Notes under the pieces: model-generated
The model's input: only the letters and a program-made list of their open reading frames with translations
Databases searched by the model: none
Told to the model about the DNA's origin: nothing
Assembly: GCF_017874615.1 (NCBI RefSeq)
Contig: NZ_JAGIKV010000003.1
Span: forward strand, 62,001 to 126,000
Direction: 5' to 3'
DNA length: 64,000 nt
From: Paenibacillus xylanexedens
Lineage (GTDB): Bacteria; Bacillota; Bacilli; Paenibacillales; Paenibacillaceae
Position numbers and translations under genes: made by a program
Shown here: piece by piece, positions 8,013 through 16,861 of the stretch
Layout of the letters: each line of letters starts with the position of its first letter
Position numbering within the stretch: the first letter of the stretch is position 1

Positions 8013-8960
8013 ATGAATGGTGTACAGGTTAATCAAGGTCAGACAACAAGAAGAGCGGACATACAGATGCTGCTCGCAACGGTTATATGGGGATCTTCCT
8101 ATCTGTTTATGAAATCGGGTCTGGAGTCCATGCAAGAATTGAATCTGGTCGCATTTCGTTTTGGAATTGCCTTTATTGCGGCAGGACTTCTTTTTCATCG
8201 GCGGTTGTTTAACATGGATCGCAGAACACTTGTGGCAGGCGCTATTATGGGGACAGCTTTATTCGCTGCATTTGTGTTCATCACCTATGGTGTGCAACGA
8301 ACCACGACATCCCAAGCGGGATTCCTAATAAGTTTGGCCGTTATTTTTGTACCGATCCTGACGACGATCCAGCATCGTCGTATGCCGGATAAACGATTGA
8401 CACTCAGTATCCTGGTTGCCGTTACCGGGCTTGGCTTGCTGACGCTTCAGCATCAGCTTAGTCTGCACACGGGGGATATTCTCTGCATACTAGCAGCACT
8501 TGTGTATGCCATCTATATAATGATTGCTGGCAAGTTCACACCGAAGCATGATCCACTAACATTGGGGACAGTTCAATTGGGTGTTGCAGCGGTGTGGGGA
8601 ATTGCAGCTACATTTATGCTAGAAACGCCACGTATGCCCGATACGGCTGAATCCTGGGCAGCCATTCTTGGCTTAGGTGTTTTGTGTAGCGGCTTGGGGT
8701 ACATTCTGCAGACACTCGCGCAGCGCCATGCCTCTCCCACAAGAACAAGTCTGATTTTTTCACTCGAACCACTGTTTGCGGCAGCCTTTGCATTTACCTT
8801 TCAAGGGGAATCGCTAACGTTGCAAGGATATGCAGGAGCAGCTTTGATGTTGGTTGGTGTTCTGATCACAGAGATCAAACTTCCACAGCCAATCTTCTGG
8901 CGCAGAAAACGCTCGGTTTTACAGTCGGAACTCGGCGATCAGGGAGCACCAGGCGTATAA
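8013..8960 (+). CDS. EamA/DMT-family transporter (drug/metabolite exporter)
   Basis: A 315-aa integral membrane protein with ten predicted hydrophobic segments in two homologous EamA halves. The first half starts MLLATVIWGSSYLFMKSGLE, the characteristic opening of the family, and the second half shows AAILGLGVLCSGLGYILQTLAQ. Family members export amino acids, metabolites or drugs. The substrate cannot be read from the sequence. The divergent LysR gene is the likely regulator. The C-terminus carries a basic cytoplasmic tail. Confidence 0.88.
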   Translation: MNGVQVNQGQTTRRADIQMLLATVIWGSSYLFMKSGLESMQELNLVAFRFGIAFIAAGLLFHRRLFNMDRRTLVAGAIMGTALFAAFVFITYGVQRTTTSQAGFLISLAVIFVPILTTIQHRRMPDKRLTLSILVAVTGLGLLTLQHQLSLHTGDILCILAALVYAIYIMIAGKFTPKHDPLTLGTVQLGVAAVWGIAATFMLETPRMPDTAESWAAILGLGVLCSGLGYILQTLAQRHASPTRTSLIFSLEPLFAAAFAFTFQGESLTLQGYAGAALMLVGVLITEIKLPQPIFWRRKRSVLQSELGDQGAPGV

Positions 8961-9060
8961 TTGGCGGACAAAGGGTCCTTTCGTCATCTTCTATGGAAGG
9001 TGGGGAGAGGGCCTTTTTTGGTTATGTCGCACACCTTGTGAAACAGATAAACAACTACCT

Positions 9061-9093
9061 AACAAAAACAGAATAACATAACCTTGTTTTGTT
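9061..9093. promoter_or_regulatory. Candidate LacI-family operator upstream of the regulator gene
   Basis: An inverted repeat AACAAAAACAG (9061-9071) / CTTGTTTTGTT (9083-9093) lies 57 bp upstream of the LacI-type gene. The same AACAAAA/TTTTGTT words recur before the beta-mannosidase gene (10345-10394). Shared words at both promoters suggest one regulator, but the A/T-rich composition makes chance matches possible. Confidence 0.4.
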
Positions 9094-9149
9094 GATTTTT
9101 GTTTTTTATGCTACACTGAATGGAAAATTAGGAAAAACGGGTGAGTAGG

Positions 9150-10181
9150 ATGGCCAAAAGAGTAACGATGCAGCAAATTGCGGATGCTGCGGGGGTGTCC
9201 AAATTCGCAGTCTCCCGTGCGCTGACAGGCAAGCCTGGTGTGAGTGAGCATACACGCGAGATGATTGTTAGAACGGCGGGGCAGCTTGGGTATTTCAGAA
9301 CTGAGCCTAAGCGTTATCCGGGGGAGACACAGATATCAACGGAGATGAAGCCAGAAGCGGAGCGACAAGGCACCATATTGATTTTGTTTCCCAACATTCG
9401 TTCTCAGAATCGAGCTTCCTTATACTGGGGGCCTGTGTTTGATGGCATTTCTGAGAGGTTGAATGAGAAGGGGATGGATATTTTAACGCTGACAGAACCC
9501 TCTTCAGATCGGATGTTCTCGGTCCTTAATCCCGAAGCAATCAGCGGAGTCATAACCGTGGGCACCATCTCGACATCGGTATTGCTGGAGATTTACAGAC
9601 TGCGTATTCCGCTTGTCATGGTAGATCATGAAGACCCTGCCATATACGCAGACTCGGTTTTTACGGACAATATGAAATGTATGAAAGAACTGGTTCTCAT
9701 GCTCGTTGGTAAAGGGTATAGAAGGTTCCAGTTTGCCGGACAACTGCCCGATGCAGCAAGTTTTAGAGAACGCTGGCTTGGATATCGTATGGTGCTGGAA
9801 GAGAAACAGTTGGAAGGGGAACAACAAGAAGGCTTGCTGGGACCCGAGTATGATCAGATCCGGAGATCCATTGCTGAAATGGAGCTGGAGGATATCCCTG
9901 AAGTTATCGTGTGTGCAAATGACCATACAGCTGTTATTGTCATTCAGGCACTCCAAAGTCGAGGCATTCAGGTGCCCGAACGTTGTGCCGTAACCGGATT
10001 TGACAATACGCAGACGGATGAACCCATTCTTGCTTCGGTACATATTAACAAAGAGAATCTGGGAACGAGAGCAGTAGATCAGCTATTGTGGCGGATCAAA
10101 CACCTGGATGAACCTTATGAACGCAAGCTGATCTATTCGGAATTAATTATTCGTGATGAATATAACGCCAGTATACTGTAA
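9150..10181 (+). CDS. LacI-family transcriptional regulator
   Basis: A 343-aa repressor-type protein. The N-terminal LacI HTH is clear (VTMQQIADAAGVSKFAVSRAL, then KPGVSEHTREMIVRTAGQLGY). The periplasmic-binding-protein-like sugar-sensing domain follows, with the typical VIVCANDHTAVIVIQALQSRG and CAVTGFDNTQ segments. The start is ATG 9150 with GGGTGA upstream; a GTG at 9141 would add three residues. It sits directly upstream of, and co-oriented with, the beta-mannosidase gene, so control of mannoside use is the likely role (inference). Confidence 0.9.
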   Translation: MAKRVTMQQIADAAGVSKFAVSRALTGKPGVSEHTREMIVRTAGQLGYFRTEPKRYPGETQISTEMKPEAERQGTILILFPNIRSQNRASLYWGPVFDGISERLNEKGMDILTLTEPSSDRMFSVLNPEAISGVITVGTISTSVLLEIYRLRIPLVMVDHEDPAIYADSVFTDNMKCMKELVLMLVGKGYRRFQFAGQLPDAASFRERWLGYRMVLEEKQLEGEQQEGLLGPEYDQIRRSIAEMELEDIPEVIVCANDHTAVIVIQALQSRGIQVPERCAVTGFDNTQTDEPILASVHINKENLGTRAVDQLLWRIKHLDEPYERKLIYSELIIRDEYNASIL

Positions 10182-10241
10182 TGGGATATGAATTTACGGG
10201 CTCATTTTAACAATGATCATACGGGTAAATGAAATCAGGTG

Positions 10242-10276
10242 AAAGACATGGAGAGGTTAGAGCTTCATGTCTTTTT
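10242..10276 (+). terminator. Rho-independent terminator after the LacI gene
   Basis: The stem AAAGACATG/CATGTCTTT is followed by further T. It shows that regulator and mannosidase are separate transcription units. Confidence 0.7.
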
Positions 10277-10344
10277 GTTATGCAGAGATTGTTTAACAAA
10301 TTAAATCACAAAACAGATTGACTATAAGAAGCATATCGTGTTAA

Positions 10345-10394
10345 TTTTGTTTTGTAAGTTATTTGTTTTTATAATAACAAAACCTAACAAAATA
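10345..10394. promoter_or_regulatory. Candidate operator cluster upstream of the beta-mannosidase gene
   Basis: The words TTTTGTTTTG (10345), TTTGTT (10362), AACAAAA (10376) and AACAAAA (10385) lie within 50 bp, including the inverted pair TTTGTT-N8-AACAAA. They match the inverted repeat before the LacI gene. Confidence 0.4.
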
Positions 10395-10428
10395 ATATTT
10401 ACCAACTCTAACAACAATGGAGGCTGTC

Positions 10429-12978
10429 ATGAGCACAATACAATCACATGTTTTTCAGAATTGGACGTTCAAGGCTTGCGAAGATCAAGAGTGGATGCCG
10501 GCTCAGGTGCCCGGCTGTGTGCATACAGATTTGCTGAAGCTGGGTAAGATTCCAGATCCTTTTTATGGAACAAACGAGAAGGAAGTACAATGGATTGATA
10601 AGATAGATTGGGAATATCAGACGGAATTTGACGTTGCCGAAACGTTGTTCTCGCAGGAACATCTGGAACTGGTGTTTGATGGTCTGGATACATATGCTGA
10701 TGTGTATGTGAATGAGGTGCATGTGTTATCAGCAGATAATATGTTCCGGGTATGGAAGGCAGATGTAAAGTCTGTATTGAAGGGGAACGGCAACATTCTT
10801 CGAATACGTTTTCGGTCGCCAATTCAGGAAGATCTGCCTAAGCTTGAGAAGCTCGGATATGCATTACCTGCATCGAATGATCAGTCCGATGTTGGCGGAC
10901 TTGGCGACAAGAGAGTAAGTATTTTTGCACGTAAAGCCCCGTATCACTATGGTTGGGACTGGGGTCCGCGTTTTGTAACCAGTGGGATCTGGCGTGAAGC
11001 ACGTCTTGAAGGTTGGACACAGGTACGAATCAATGATGTGTATATCCAGCAAAATGAAGTAAGCGCTACCTCAGCTTCATTAACTGCTGTTGTGGAAGTC
11101 GAGACATCACAAGCGGTAGATACGATTATTCGTATCGGCGCAGATGGACAGAGATGGGAAAGATCCGTATCACTACAACCCGGAACTCAGACTGTGGAGA
11201 TTCCAATCTCTATTGATGAACCGAAACTGTGGTGGAGCCGTGGACTTGGTGATCCGCATATGTACAACTTCCTTACCGAAGTGCTTCAAGGTGAGCGAGC
11301 TGTGGCTGAATCTACAGTGAAGACTGGGCTTCGTTCCATTCGGCTGGTACGTGACAAAGATGAAGCAGGAGCATCCTTTTACTTTGAACTAAATGGTGTT
11401 GCGGTCTTTGCCAAAGGGGCCAATCACATTCCAAATGATAGCTTCATCACTGAAATTACTCATGAACGTTATCGTCATGAGATCGTATCCGCAGCCGAGT
11501 CTAATATGAATATGCTACGCGTGTGGGGTGGCGGAATCTATGAGCAGGAAGTGTTCTACGAACTGTGTGATGAATACGGAATCCTGGTATGGCAAGACTT
11601 CATGTTTGCATGCAGCATGTATCCAGGAGATGAAGCGTTCCTGAACAGTGTGAGACATGAGGCGATTGATAATGTGAAACGTCTGCGCAACCATCCAAGT
11701 ATTGCACTCTGGTGTGGGAATAACGAGATTGATTCGGCTTGGGCTCACTATGTTGAGAATGGTGGCTGGGGTTGGAAAAAGGAATTTACTGCCGAGCAGC
11801 GTGAGAGCATCTGGGCCGATTACGAAGCCATCTTCCATGATTTGCTGCCAGAAGTGGTTGAAGCGTATTCGCCAGGTGTGGATTACTGGCCTTCCTCACC
11901 ACTGGTATCACTGACAGGGGATGAGACGCAACATGCGCACCCATCTACAGCTGAAGGGGATATCCACTACTGGGGCGTGTGGCACAATGTAGAACCGTTC
12001 GAGAACTACAACGTGCATGTGGGTCGTTTCATGAGTGAATACGGATTCCAGTCTTTCCCGGAGTACAAGTCAGTACGCACTTACGCGGAAGAAGAAGATC
12101 TGGCTCTGGAGTCGGAAGTCATGCTGGCTCATCAAAAGAATGGAGCAGGCAATCGTCTGATCAAACAGTACATGGATATGTACATGCATGAATCGAAGGA
12201 CTTCCCATCGTTCCTGTATATGAGCCAGGTGCTTCAAGCGGAAGCGATGAAGACAGCCATTGAAGCGCACCGTCGCCGCAAACCATTCTGCATGGGCACA
12301 CTTTACTGGCAAATGAATGACTGTTGGCCGGTGGCTTCATGGGCAGGTATGGACTACCTTGGTCGCTGGAAAGCATTGCAATATTATGCGAAACGCAGCT
12401 TCAGCGATGTGTTGGTATCGGTAGATGGAACAAAAGAAGATACAACAGATATATATATCATCTCGGATCAATTACAACCTGTTAAAGGGCAGTTACAGAT
12501 TCGTTTGCTCGGGTTCGATGGAACGGTGCATCGTGATGAAACACATGACGTGACCTTGGCACCTAATACAGGTGATCGAGTGCTGTCATTACGTAACGTG
12601 GAATGGCTTGAAGGTCATGATACAGCTAACACGCTGCTGCGCCTGGATCTGAAACAGGAAGGTGCTGCGAATATCGTACAGGAACACTATTTTGTACCGT
12701 CCAAAGACCTTGCTCTGCAGCCTGCAAACATCAATGTAAGCGGAGGAGCGGATGAGAACGGCGTTCATCTGGTACTGGAAAGTGACGTGCTTGCTAAACA
12801 GGTATGGCTATCTTCGGATGTGGAGGGTGTCTTCTCAGATAACTTCTTCGACTTGATTCCTGGCATTCCGGTGAAGGTGCAGTTCACTTCCAGAGAGGGA
12901 TTGCAGTCTAATGATGTGATATCAAATCCGGGACCGATCGAGGTTCGATCCATGATTGATTTTATTCGTTTGACCTAG
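10429..12978 (+). CDS. Beta-mannosidase, glycoside hydrolase family 2
   Basis: An 849-aa cytoplasmic exo-hydrolase that removes terminal beta-mannose residues from manno-oligosaccharides. No signal peptide is present. The domain order is the GH2 jelly roll (about 5-180, with HVPGCVHTDLL-like start and YHYGWDWGPRFVTSGIWR), the Ig-like sandwich, the TIM barrel (about 290-600) and C-terminal sandwich domains. The catalytic acid/base is Glu433 in LWCGNNEID and the nucleophile is Glu537 in FMSEYGFQSFP. The family hallmark GANHIPNDSF is present. Start ATG 10429 has GGAGG 5 nt upstream; the in-frame ATG at 10417 overlaps that site. It lies under putative LacI operators. Confidence 0.93.
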   Translation: MSTIQSHVFQNWTFKACEDQEWMPAQVPGCVHTDLLKLGKIPDPFYGTNEKEVQWIDKIDWEYQTEFDVAETLFSQEHLELVFDGLDTYADVYVNEVHVLSADNMFRVWKADVKSVLKGNGNILRIRFRSPIQEDLPKLEKLGYALPASNDQSDVGGLGDKRVSIFARKAPYHYGWDWGPRFVTSGIWREARLEGWTQVRINDVYIQQNEVSATSASLTAVVEVETSQAVDTIIRIGADGQRWERSVSLQPGTQTVEIPISIDEPKLWWSRGLGDPHMYNFLTEVLQGERAVAESTVKTGLRSIRLVRDKDEAGASFYFELNGVAVFAKGANHIPNDSFITEITHERYRHEIVSAAESNMNMLRVWGGGIYEQEVFYELCDEYGILVWQDFMFACSMYPGDEAFLNSVRHEAIDNVKRLRNHPSIALWCGNNEIDSAWAHYVENGGWGWKKEFTAEQRESIWADYEAIFHDLLPEVVEAYSPGVDYWPSSPLVSLTGDETQHAHPSTAEGDIHYWGVWHNVEPFENYNVHVGRFMSEYGFQSFPEYKSVRTYAEEEDLALESEVMLAHQKNGAGNRLIKQYMDMYMHESKDFPSFLYMSQVLQAEAMKTAIEAHRRRKPFCMGTLYWQMNDCWPVASWAGMDYLGRWKALQYYAKRSFSDVLVSVDGTKEDTTDIYIISDQLQPVKGQLQIRLLGFDGTVHRDETHDVTLAPNTGDRVLSLRNVEWLEGHDTANTLLRLDLKQEGAANIVQEHYFVPSKDLALQPANINVSGGADENGVHLVLESDVLAKQVWLSSDVEGVFSDNFFDLIPGIPVKVQFTSREGLQSNDVISNPGPIEVRSMIDFIRLT

Positions 12979-12982
12979 AAGA

Positions 12983-13026
12983 AACGGTTGGAGTCTCTCA
13001 TAAGAGAGAATTCAACCGTTTTTTTA
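12983..13026 (+). terminator. Rho-independent terminator after the beta-mannosidase gene
   Basis: The stem AACGGTTG/CAACCGTT is followed by seven T. It resembles the terminator at 17998-18037, which closes the following locus. Confidence 0.85.
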
Positions 13027-13050
13027 TTGAAAACTGACCTCATTTATATA

Positions 13051-13090
13051 TCGTAATGGTTTCGTAATACTTCGCTTAGAGAATCGTAAG
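13051..13090 (+). promoter_or_regulatory. Helically phased TCGTAAT repeats: candidate OmpR/PhoB-type response regulator sites
   Basis: TCGTAAT occurs at 13051 and 13062 (11 bp apart) and TCGTAAG at 13084 (two turns further). A degenerate TCGCTTA at 13072 fills the gap. Tandem half-sites spaced by one helical turn are the usual target of OmpR/PhoB-type regulators such as the one encoded at 13756. A possible -35 TTGCTT follows at 13096, as expected for an activated promoter. Confidence 0.55.
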
Positions 13091-13144
13091 CTGTCTTGCT
13101 TATTGTAATCCATGTAAGTAATAAACGAATGGAGAGTGATAAGA

Positions 13145-13678
13145 ATGATGAAAACAAATAAGAGCAAAAAAGCGATGGTAGCAGCGGTATTGATGATGTC
13201 TATGGCCTTTTCTGGATTGGCAAGTGCTGCAGATATGAAAACGATTAAAAAGGATGGCATGGATCTTGTTCAATTGAGACAGGCGGCGAAAATGTATGAT
13301 TACAGCATTATGTGGGACAGCAAGGACAGATCTGTAACTTTGATGTATATGGGCAAAATGGACGACCAGATGATGAAAGACGACAAAATGATGGAAGATG
13401 ACATGATGATGAAAGACGACAAAATGATGGAAGACGACATGAAGATGAAAGATGACAAGATGATGAAAGACGACAAAATGATGAAAGATGACATGATGAT
13501 GGAAGAAACGATGATGCCTGCGGGGAAAACGATTAAATTGTGGATTGGATCGAAAAAAATTATGGTAGACGGTATGCAAGTTAACTTGAAATCGATGCCT
13601 GTCATCCATGAAGGGAATTCGTATGCGGCTGAGTCTGTAATTAAACAATACATGATGCCCGCCATGGGAATGAAGTAA
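13145..13678 (+). CDS. Secreted Met/Asp-rich repeat protein
   Basis: A 177-aa exported protein with about 40 methionines, mostly in a central tandem block. A signal peptide (about 1-29, ending ASAAD) is followed by a short N-terminal domain with the copper-amine-oxidase-N-like pattern (GMDLVQLRQAAKMYDYSIMWDS, strand RSVTLMYMG). The Met/Asp/Lys repeat of six residues (MMKDDK, MMEDDM) spans about residues 76-117. The second half of the small domain (KTIKLWIGSKKIMVDG ... LKSMPVIHEGNSYAAESVIKQ) resumes after it. The repeat is thus inserted into a stalk-type domain. It could be a sacrificial methionine pool for oxidants or a Cu(I)/Ag(I) binder. Its neighbours (CcdA, thioredoxin, MsrAB) favour the first. 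GGAGAG lies 8 nt before ATG 13145. Confidence 0.85.
   Translation: MMKTNKSKKAMVAAVLMMSMAFSGLASAADMKTIKKDGMDLVQLRQAAKMYDYSIMWDSKDRSVTLMYMGKMDDQMMKDDKMMEDDMMMKDDKMMEDDMKMKDDKMMKDDKMMKDDMMMEETMMPAGKTIKLWIGSKKIMVDGMQVNLKSMPVIHEGNSYAAESVIKQYMMPAMGMK
13370..13495 (+). repeat. Seven 18-bp tandem coding repeats (MMxDDx)
   Basis: Seven consecutive 18-bp units of the form ATGATGRAAGAYGACAAA or ...ATG encode MMKDDK / MMEDDM (the fifth unit starts AAG ATG). An eighth partial unit runs to about 13510. The near-identical DNA units suggest recent expansion by slippage and a length that may vary among strains. Confidence 0.9.
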
Positions 13679-13755
13679 TTTAAGGGCTAAGCATCGCCAT
13701 CACCATATGATATGATTGGCTCAAATGTATTTTCTGGAATATGGGGTGGGTTCGT

Positions 13756-14460
13756 TTGAATGAATGTGTACTTGTTGCTGATGATGATACAAATATTACG
13801 GACGTTTGTCGCAGGTATCTGGAACGGGAAGGTTATCTTGTCGTGACGGCTAAGGACGGTTTGGAGGCTATTGAGCTGTGGCACAGCCAAACGCCAAGCT
13901 TGATTGTGCTCGACCTGATGATGCCACATAAGAATGGCTGGGAAGTTTGCAACGAGATTCGGCAAACTGAGGATGTACCCATTGTAATGCTGACGGCCCG
14001 TGGTGAGGAACAGGACCGTCTGATGGGACTGACGATGGGGGCGGATGATTATCTGACCAAACCATTCAGTCCAAGAGAACTCGTTTTGCGTGTGAAGGCA
14101 ATCCTGCGGAGAATGCGAACTGCGCAGGCATCACCTGTAACAACATCTGAATATACGATCAATTATGAAGGGCTTACCATTGATTTTACCAAGCGTGAAG
14201 TGCACATCAGCGGGCAGGCCATTGAATTGACCGTTACAGAGTTTGAGATGTTGTATTTGCTGGCAAGTCACCCGGGTCAGGTGTTCTCCCGTAACCAGAT
14301 GTTAAGCAAGATTTGGGATTTTAGCTATGAGGGAGATACAACAACGGTGACTGTACATGTTCGGAGATTACGAGAGAAGATCGAACAGAATCCTTCTGAT
14401 CCAAAATATATTAAAACAGTTTGGGGTATAGGCTACAAGTTTGCGGGTGGCAGTTCATGA
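13756..14460 (+). CDS. OmpR/PhoB-family response regulator
   Basis: A 234-aa two-domain regulator. The receiver domain has the acidic pocket ADDD near the N-terminus, the phospho-accepting Asp53 in LIVLDLMMP, and the conserved MLTARG and DYLTKPF segments. The C-terminal winged helix ends with the usual VTVHVRRLREKIE ... IKTVWGIGYKF. The frame opens at ATG 13741, but TTG 13756 is preferred because GGGGTGGG lies at the right distance and the receiver then starts with MNECVLVADDD. There is no terminator between it and the Met-rich gene, and it overlaps the kinase gene by 4 bp. It probably binds the phased repeats at 13051-13090. Confidence 0.92.
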   Translation: MNECVLVADDDTNITDVCRRYLEREGYLVVTAKDGLEAIELWHSQTPSLIVLDLMMPHKNGWEVCNEIRQTEDVPIVMLTARGEEQDRLMGLTMGADDYLTKPFSPRELVLRVKAILRRMRTAQASPVTTSEYTINYEGLTIDFTKREVHISGQAIELTVTEFEMLYLLASHPGQVFSRNQMLSKIWDFSYEGDTTTVTVHVRRLREKIEQNPSDPKYIKTVWGIGYKFAGGSS

Positions 14461-15497
14461 AACTTCGCACATACTTGGTGTTGTCCAGTCTCACAGGCAT
14501 TGGCGTATTATTAATTTGTTTGTTCATCAGTTATTCCAAAATGCTGCTTACGATCGAACAATTGTATTGGTTATCGGCTATAACGGCAGGGGTAGGCTTA
14601 CTTTCGTTTATTCTTCAATATTTGCTGACTAAGCCATTAGAGAAATCAATTGCGCGAATTACACAGCAGACGATACGAATTGCCGAAGGGGATTTCCATA
14701 CGGAAGTCCCTCTCATCGGTACGCAGGAATTTAAGCTCCTGGCACAGCAATTTAATGAAATGAGTTCCAAGCTGAAGGAAAGCTTTGATCATCTGCATCA
14801 CTCAGAAACTGCCAGACGAGAGTTGATCGCCAATGTTTCCCATGATTTACGGACTCCCTTGGCATCCATTCAGTCATTCGTCGAAGCGTTGGAGGATGAT
14901 GTCATTAAGGATAAAGAAACCTTTCAACGTTACCTGAACACGATACGACTTGAAACGAAGCGTTTGGGAGGGCTTATTCAAGATTTGTTCGAATTATCCA
15001 GCCTGGAAGCGCAAGGGGAGGTATTTGACCCTCAGCCTTGTCACGTTGATGAGTTGCTGCTCAGTACGTTGGAGAGTTTTTCGTTTCATCTCGCCGAGAA
15101 AACGCTGAACGTTGAAATCGATTTGCCCGATAAATTACCAGCCGCGGTCATGATGCCTGCACAAATGAAGCGGGTCCTTTCCAATTTGCTGCAAAATGCC
15201 ATTCAATACTCTCCTATTGAAGGAAAAATCATTCTGGCTGCCGAAGAGAAGGGGCCGTTTATACGAATTTCAGTTACGGATGAAGGGGAAGGCATTGAAG
15301 CTGAGGAAACTTCGCGTATATTTGAACGTTTTTATCGAATTGACAAATCACGTAGCAAGAGTAATGGTGGGGCCGGGCTTGGCCTTGCCATCGCTCAATC
15401 GATTGTGGAACTCCATGGTGGCGAGATCGGGGTTCAGAGTACAAAAGGAGAAGGAAGCTGCTTCTGGTTCACGCTTCCGATCTACGTCAGTCGTTAA
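14457..15497 (+). CDS. Sensor histidine kinase with minimal extracytoplasmic loop
   Basis: A 346-aa membrane kinase. Two transmembrane helices (about residues 7-27 and 37-58) are separated by only about ten residues, so there is no extracytoplasmic sensor domain. HAMP follows (about 60-112), then HisKA with phospho-acceptor His129 in ANVSHDLRTPL, then HATPase with N box NLLQNAIQY, DEGEGIE and GGAGLGLAI. A tiny loop means the signal is probably sensed in the membrane or through another protein. The start overlaps the regulator stop (ATGA at 14457), showing translational coupling. Confidence 0.92.
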   Translation: MKLRTYLVLSSLTGIGVLLICLFISYSKMLLTIEQLYWLSAITAGVGLLSFILQYLLTKPLEKSIARITQQTIRIAEGDFHTEVPLIGTQEFKLLAQQFNEMSSKLKESFDHLHHSETARRELIANVSHDLRTPLASIQSFVEALEDDVIKDKETFQRYLNTIRLETKRLGGLIQDLFELSSLEAQGEVFDPQPCHVDELLLSTLESFSFHLAEKTLNVEIDLPDKLPAAVMMPAQMKRVLSNLLQNAIQYSPIEGKIILAAEEKGPFIRISVTDEGEGIEAEETSRIFERFYRIDKSRSKSNGGAGLGLAIAQSIVELHGGEIGVQSTKGEGSCFWFTLPIYVSR

Positions 15498-15540
15498 CCT
15501 TGGTTAATTAAGCGTAGTATTTATTCAGGTGGTGAATGAC

Positions 15541-16257
15541 TTGACCAGTGATTTAGTATTCCTTTTCGGCGTTTTTGGTGCAGGATTGTTATCGTTTTTT
15601 GCGCCATGTATTCTGCCGCTGATCCCGGTATACGTGTCTTATCTGTCCGGAAGCATGGTCAACGGTACGAATCAGCAGCAGTCCGACACCCATTCGGTTC
15701 GGTTGCGGTCCACACTTGTTTTGCGGACTTTTTTATTTGTTCTTGGGCTGTCCCTGGTATTTGTTTTACTCGGTTTTGGTTCCGGCATCGTTGGTAATTT
15801 GATCTCAAGTCCTGTGTTTATTGCGATCTGCGGAGCCATCGTGGTGCTTTTTGGGATTTATCAAACCGGGTTGATCCGACTATCCTGGCTGGAACGGGAG
15901 AGAAAGCTGTCAAACGATCATGCCAGACGAGGAGGGTATGTCGGAGCGTTCCTGCTGGGTCTGACGTTTAGTTTTGGCTGGACGCCTTGTATCGGGCCTG
16001 TGCTGGCGGCCATTCTGGGTATCGCCGCAGGAGAAGGCTCTCCACTGTATGGCGGGTTTCTCATGTTCCTGTATACCCTTGGGTTAGCGATTCCTTTTCT
16101 GATTCTGTCCGTTTTTTCGGAATATGTTATGAAGCGGATACGTCGTTTATACAGGTACATGGGTGTCATCAAAATAACTTCCGGCTGTATTCTTATTGTC
16201 ATGGGACTATTGTTAATGACAGACCGACTAAACAGCTTGGTGACCTGGTTTCAATAA
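15541..16257 (+). CDS. ccdA: CcdA-type thiol:disulfide electron transporter
   Basis: A 238-aa membrane protein that carries reducing equivalents from cytoplasmic thioredoxin to extracytoplasmic thioredoxin-like proteins. It has six hydrophobic helices and the two diagnostic cysteine motifs: FFAPCILPLIPVY (Cys23) and GWTPCIGPVL (Cys150). TTG 15541 is preferred as start because AGGTGG lies 8 nt upstream; GTG 15529 or 15532 are alternatives. It is followed directly by a thioredoxin lipoprotein and MsrAB, so its job here is probably to feed electrons for extracytoplasmic methionine sulfoxide reduction rather than cytochrome c maturation, for which no genes are nearby. Confidence 0.92.
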   Translation: MTSDLVFLFGVFGAGLLSFFAPCILPLIPVYVSYLSGSMVNGTNQQQSDTHSVRLRSTLVLRTFLFVLGLSLVFVLLGFGSGIVGNLISSPVFIAICGAIVVLFGIYQTGLIRLSWLERERKLSNDHARRGGYVGAFLLGLTFSFGWTPCIGPVLAAILGIAAGEGSPLYGGFLMFLYTLGLAIPFLILSVFSEYVMKRIRRLYRYMGVIKITSGCILIVMGLLLMTDRLNSLVTWFQ

Positions 16258-16275
16258 TCATTGGAGGAATTTGGT

Positions 16276-16845
16276 ATGAAGATGGTACGGAAATGGATGG
16301 TATCTGTAATCGTATTTGCTGGAGTCCTGTCGATCTTGAGCGCATGTGGATCACAGCAAACTGAATCAAAACAAACGGGGTCATCATCAACATCCGATAT
16401 GAGTTCGTCAACCATGATGAACAAGGGAGAGACGGCTCCTGAATTTTCATTGCGTGATCTGAAAGGAAACACGGTTGGACTTTCTGATGTTCAAGGTAAG
16501 AAAGTGTATGTGAAATACTGGGCTTCCTGGTGTTCCATCTGCCTTGCGGGTTTGGAAGACCTGAACAATCTGGCTGGTCAAAACAATGATTTTCAAGTCA
16601 TTACGATTGTGACGCCAGACTACAAAGGAGAGAAATCCTCCCAAGCGTTTACCAAATGGTTTGAACAACAGCCATATGATAACATAACTGTTCTTTTGGA
16701 TGAGAAAGGTGTATGGGCCAAGGAATTTGGCGTAAGAGCATATCCTAGTTCCTTTTATATTGGCTCTGATGGTATTTTAACGAAATCGCAGCCAGGGCAT
16801 GCATCCAATGAACAGATCATGGAATCATTACAAGAGATTTTGTGA
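16276..16845 (+). CDS. TlpA/ResA-like thioredoxin lipoprotein
   Basis: A 189-aa membrane-tethered thioredoxin-fold reductase. A lipoprotein signal peptide ends with the lipobox LSAC, and a Ser/Thr-rich tether follows. The redoxin domain (about 52-189) begins [11 protein letters not shown] and carries the active site WASWCSIC (Cys86/Cys89). The cis-Pro segment is [12 protein letters not shown] 16276 has TTGGAGGAAT just upstream. It lies between ccdA (18 bp upstream) and msrAB (16 bp downstream), so it is the expected relay from CcdA to the Msr enzyme. In Neisseria PilB these functions are fused in one protein; here they are separate lipoproteins. Confidence 0.9.
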   Translation: MKMVRKWMVSVIVFAGVLSILSACGSQQTESKQTGSSSTSDMSSSTMMNKGETAPEFSLRDLKGNTVGLSDVQGKKVYVKYWASWCSICLAGLEDLNNLAGQNNDFQVITIVTPDYKGEKSSQAFTKWFEQQPYDNITVLLDEKGVWAKEFGVRAYPSSFYIGSDGILTKSQPGHASNEQIMESLQEIL

Positions 16846-16861
16846 GAAAGGAGGAAGTGTC

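Noticed and set aside
8965..9020. Possible terminator after the EamA gene
   Set aside because: There is a T-run (CCTTTTTTGG), but I could not find a stem of adequate length before it.
13100..13665. Long minus-strand frames rich in His/Phe or Ile/Ser opposite the Met-rich gene
   Set aside because: They are the mirror of the ATGATG/GACGAC repeats and carry no start signals.
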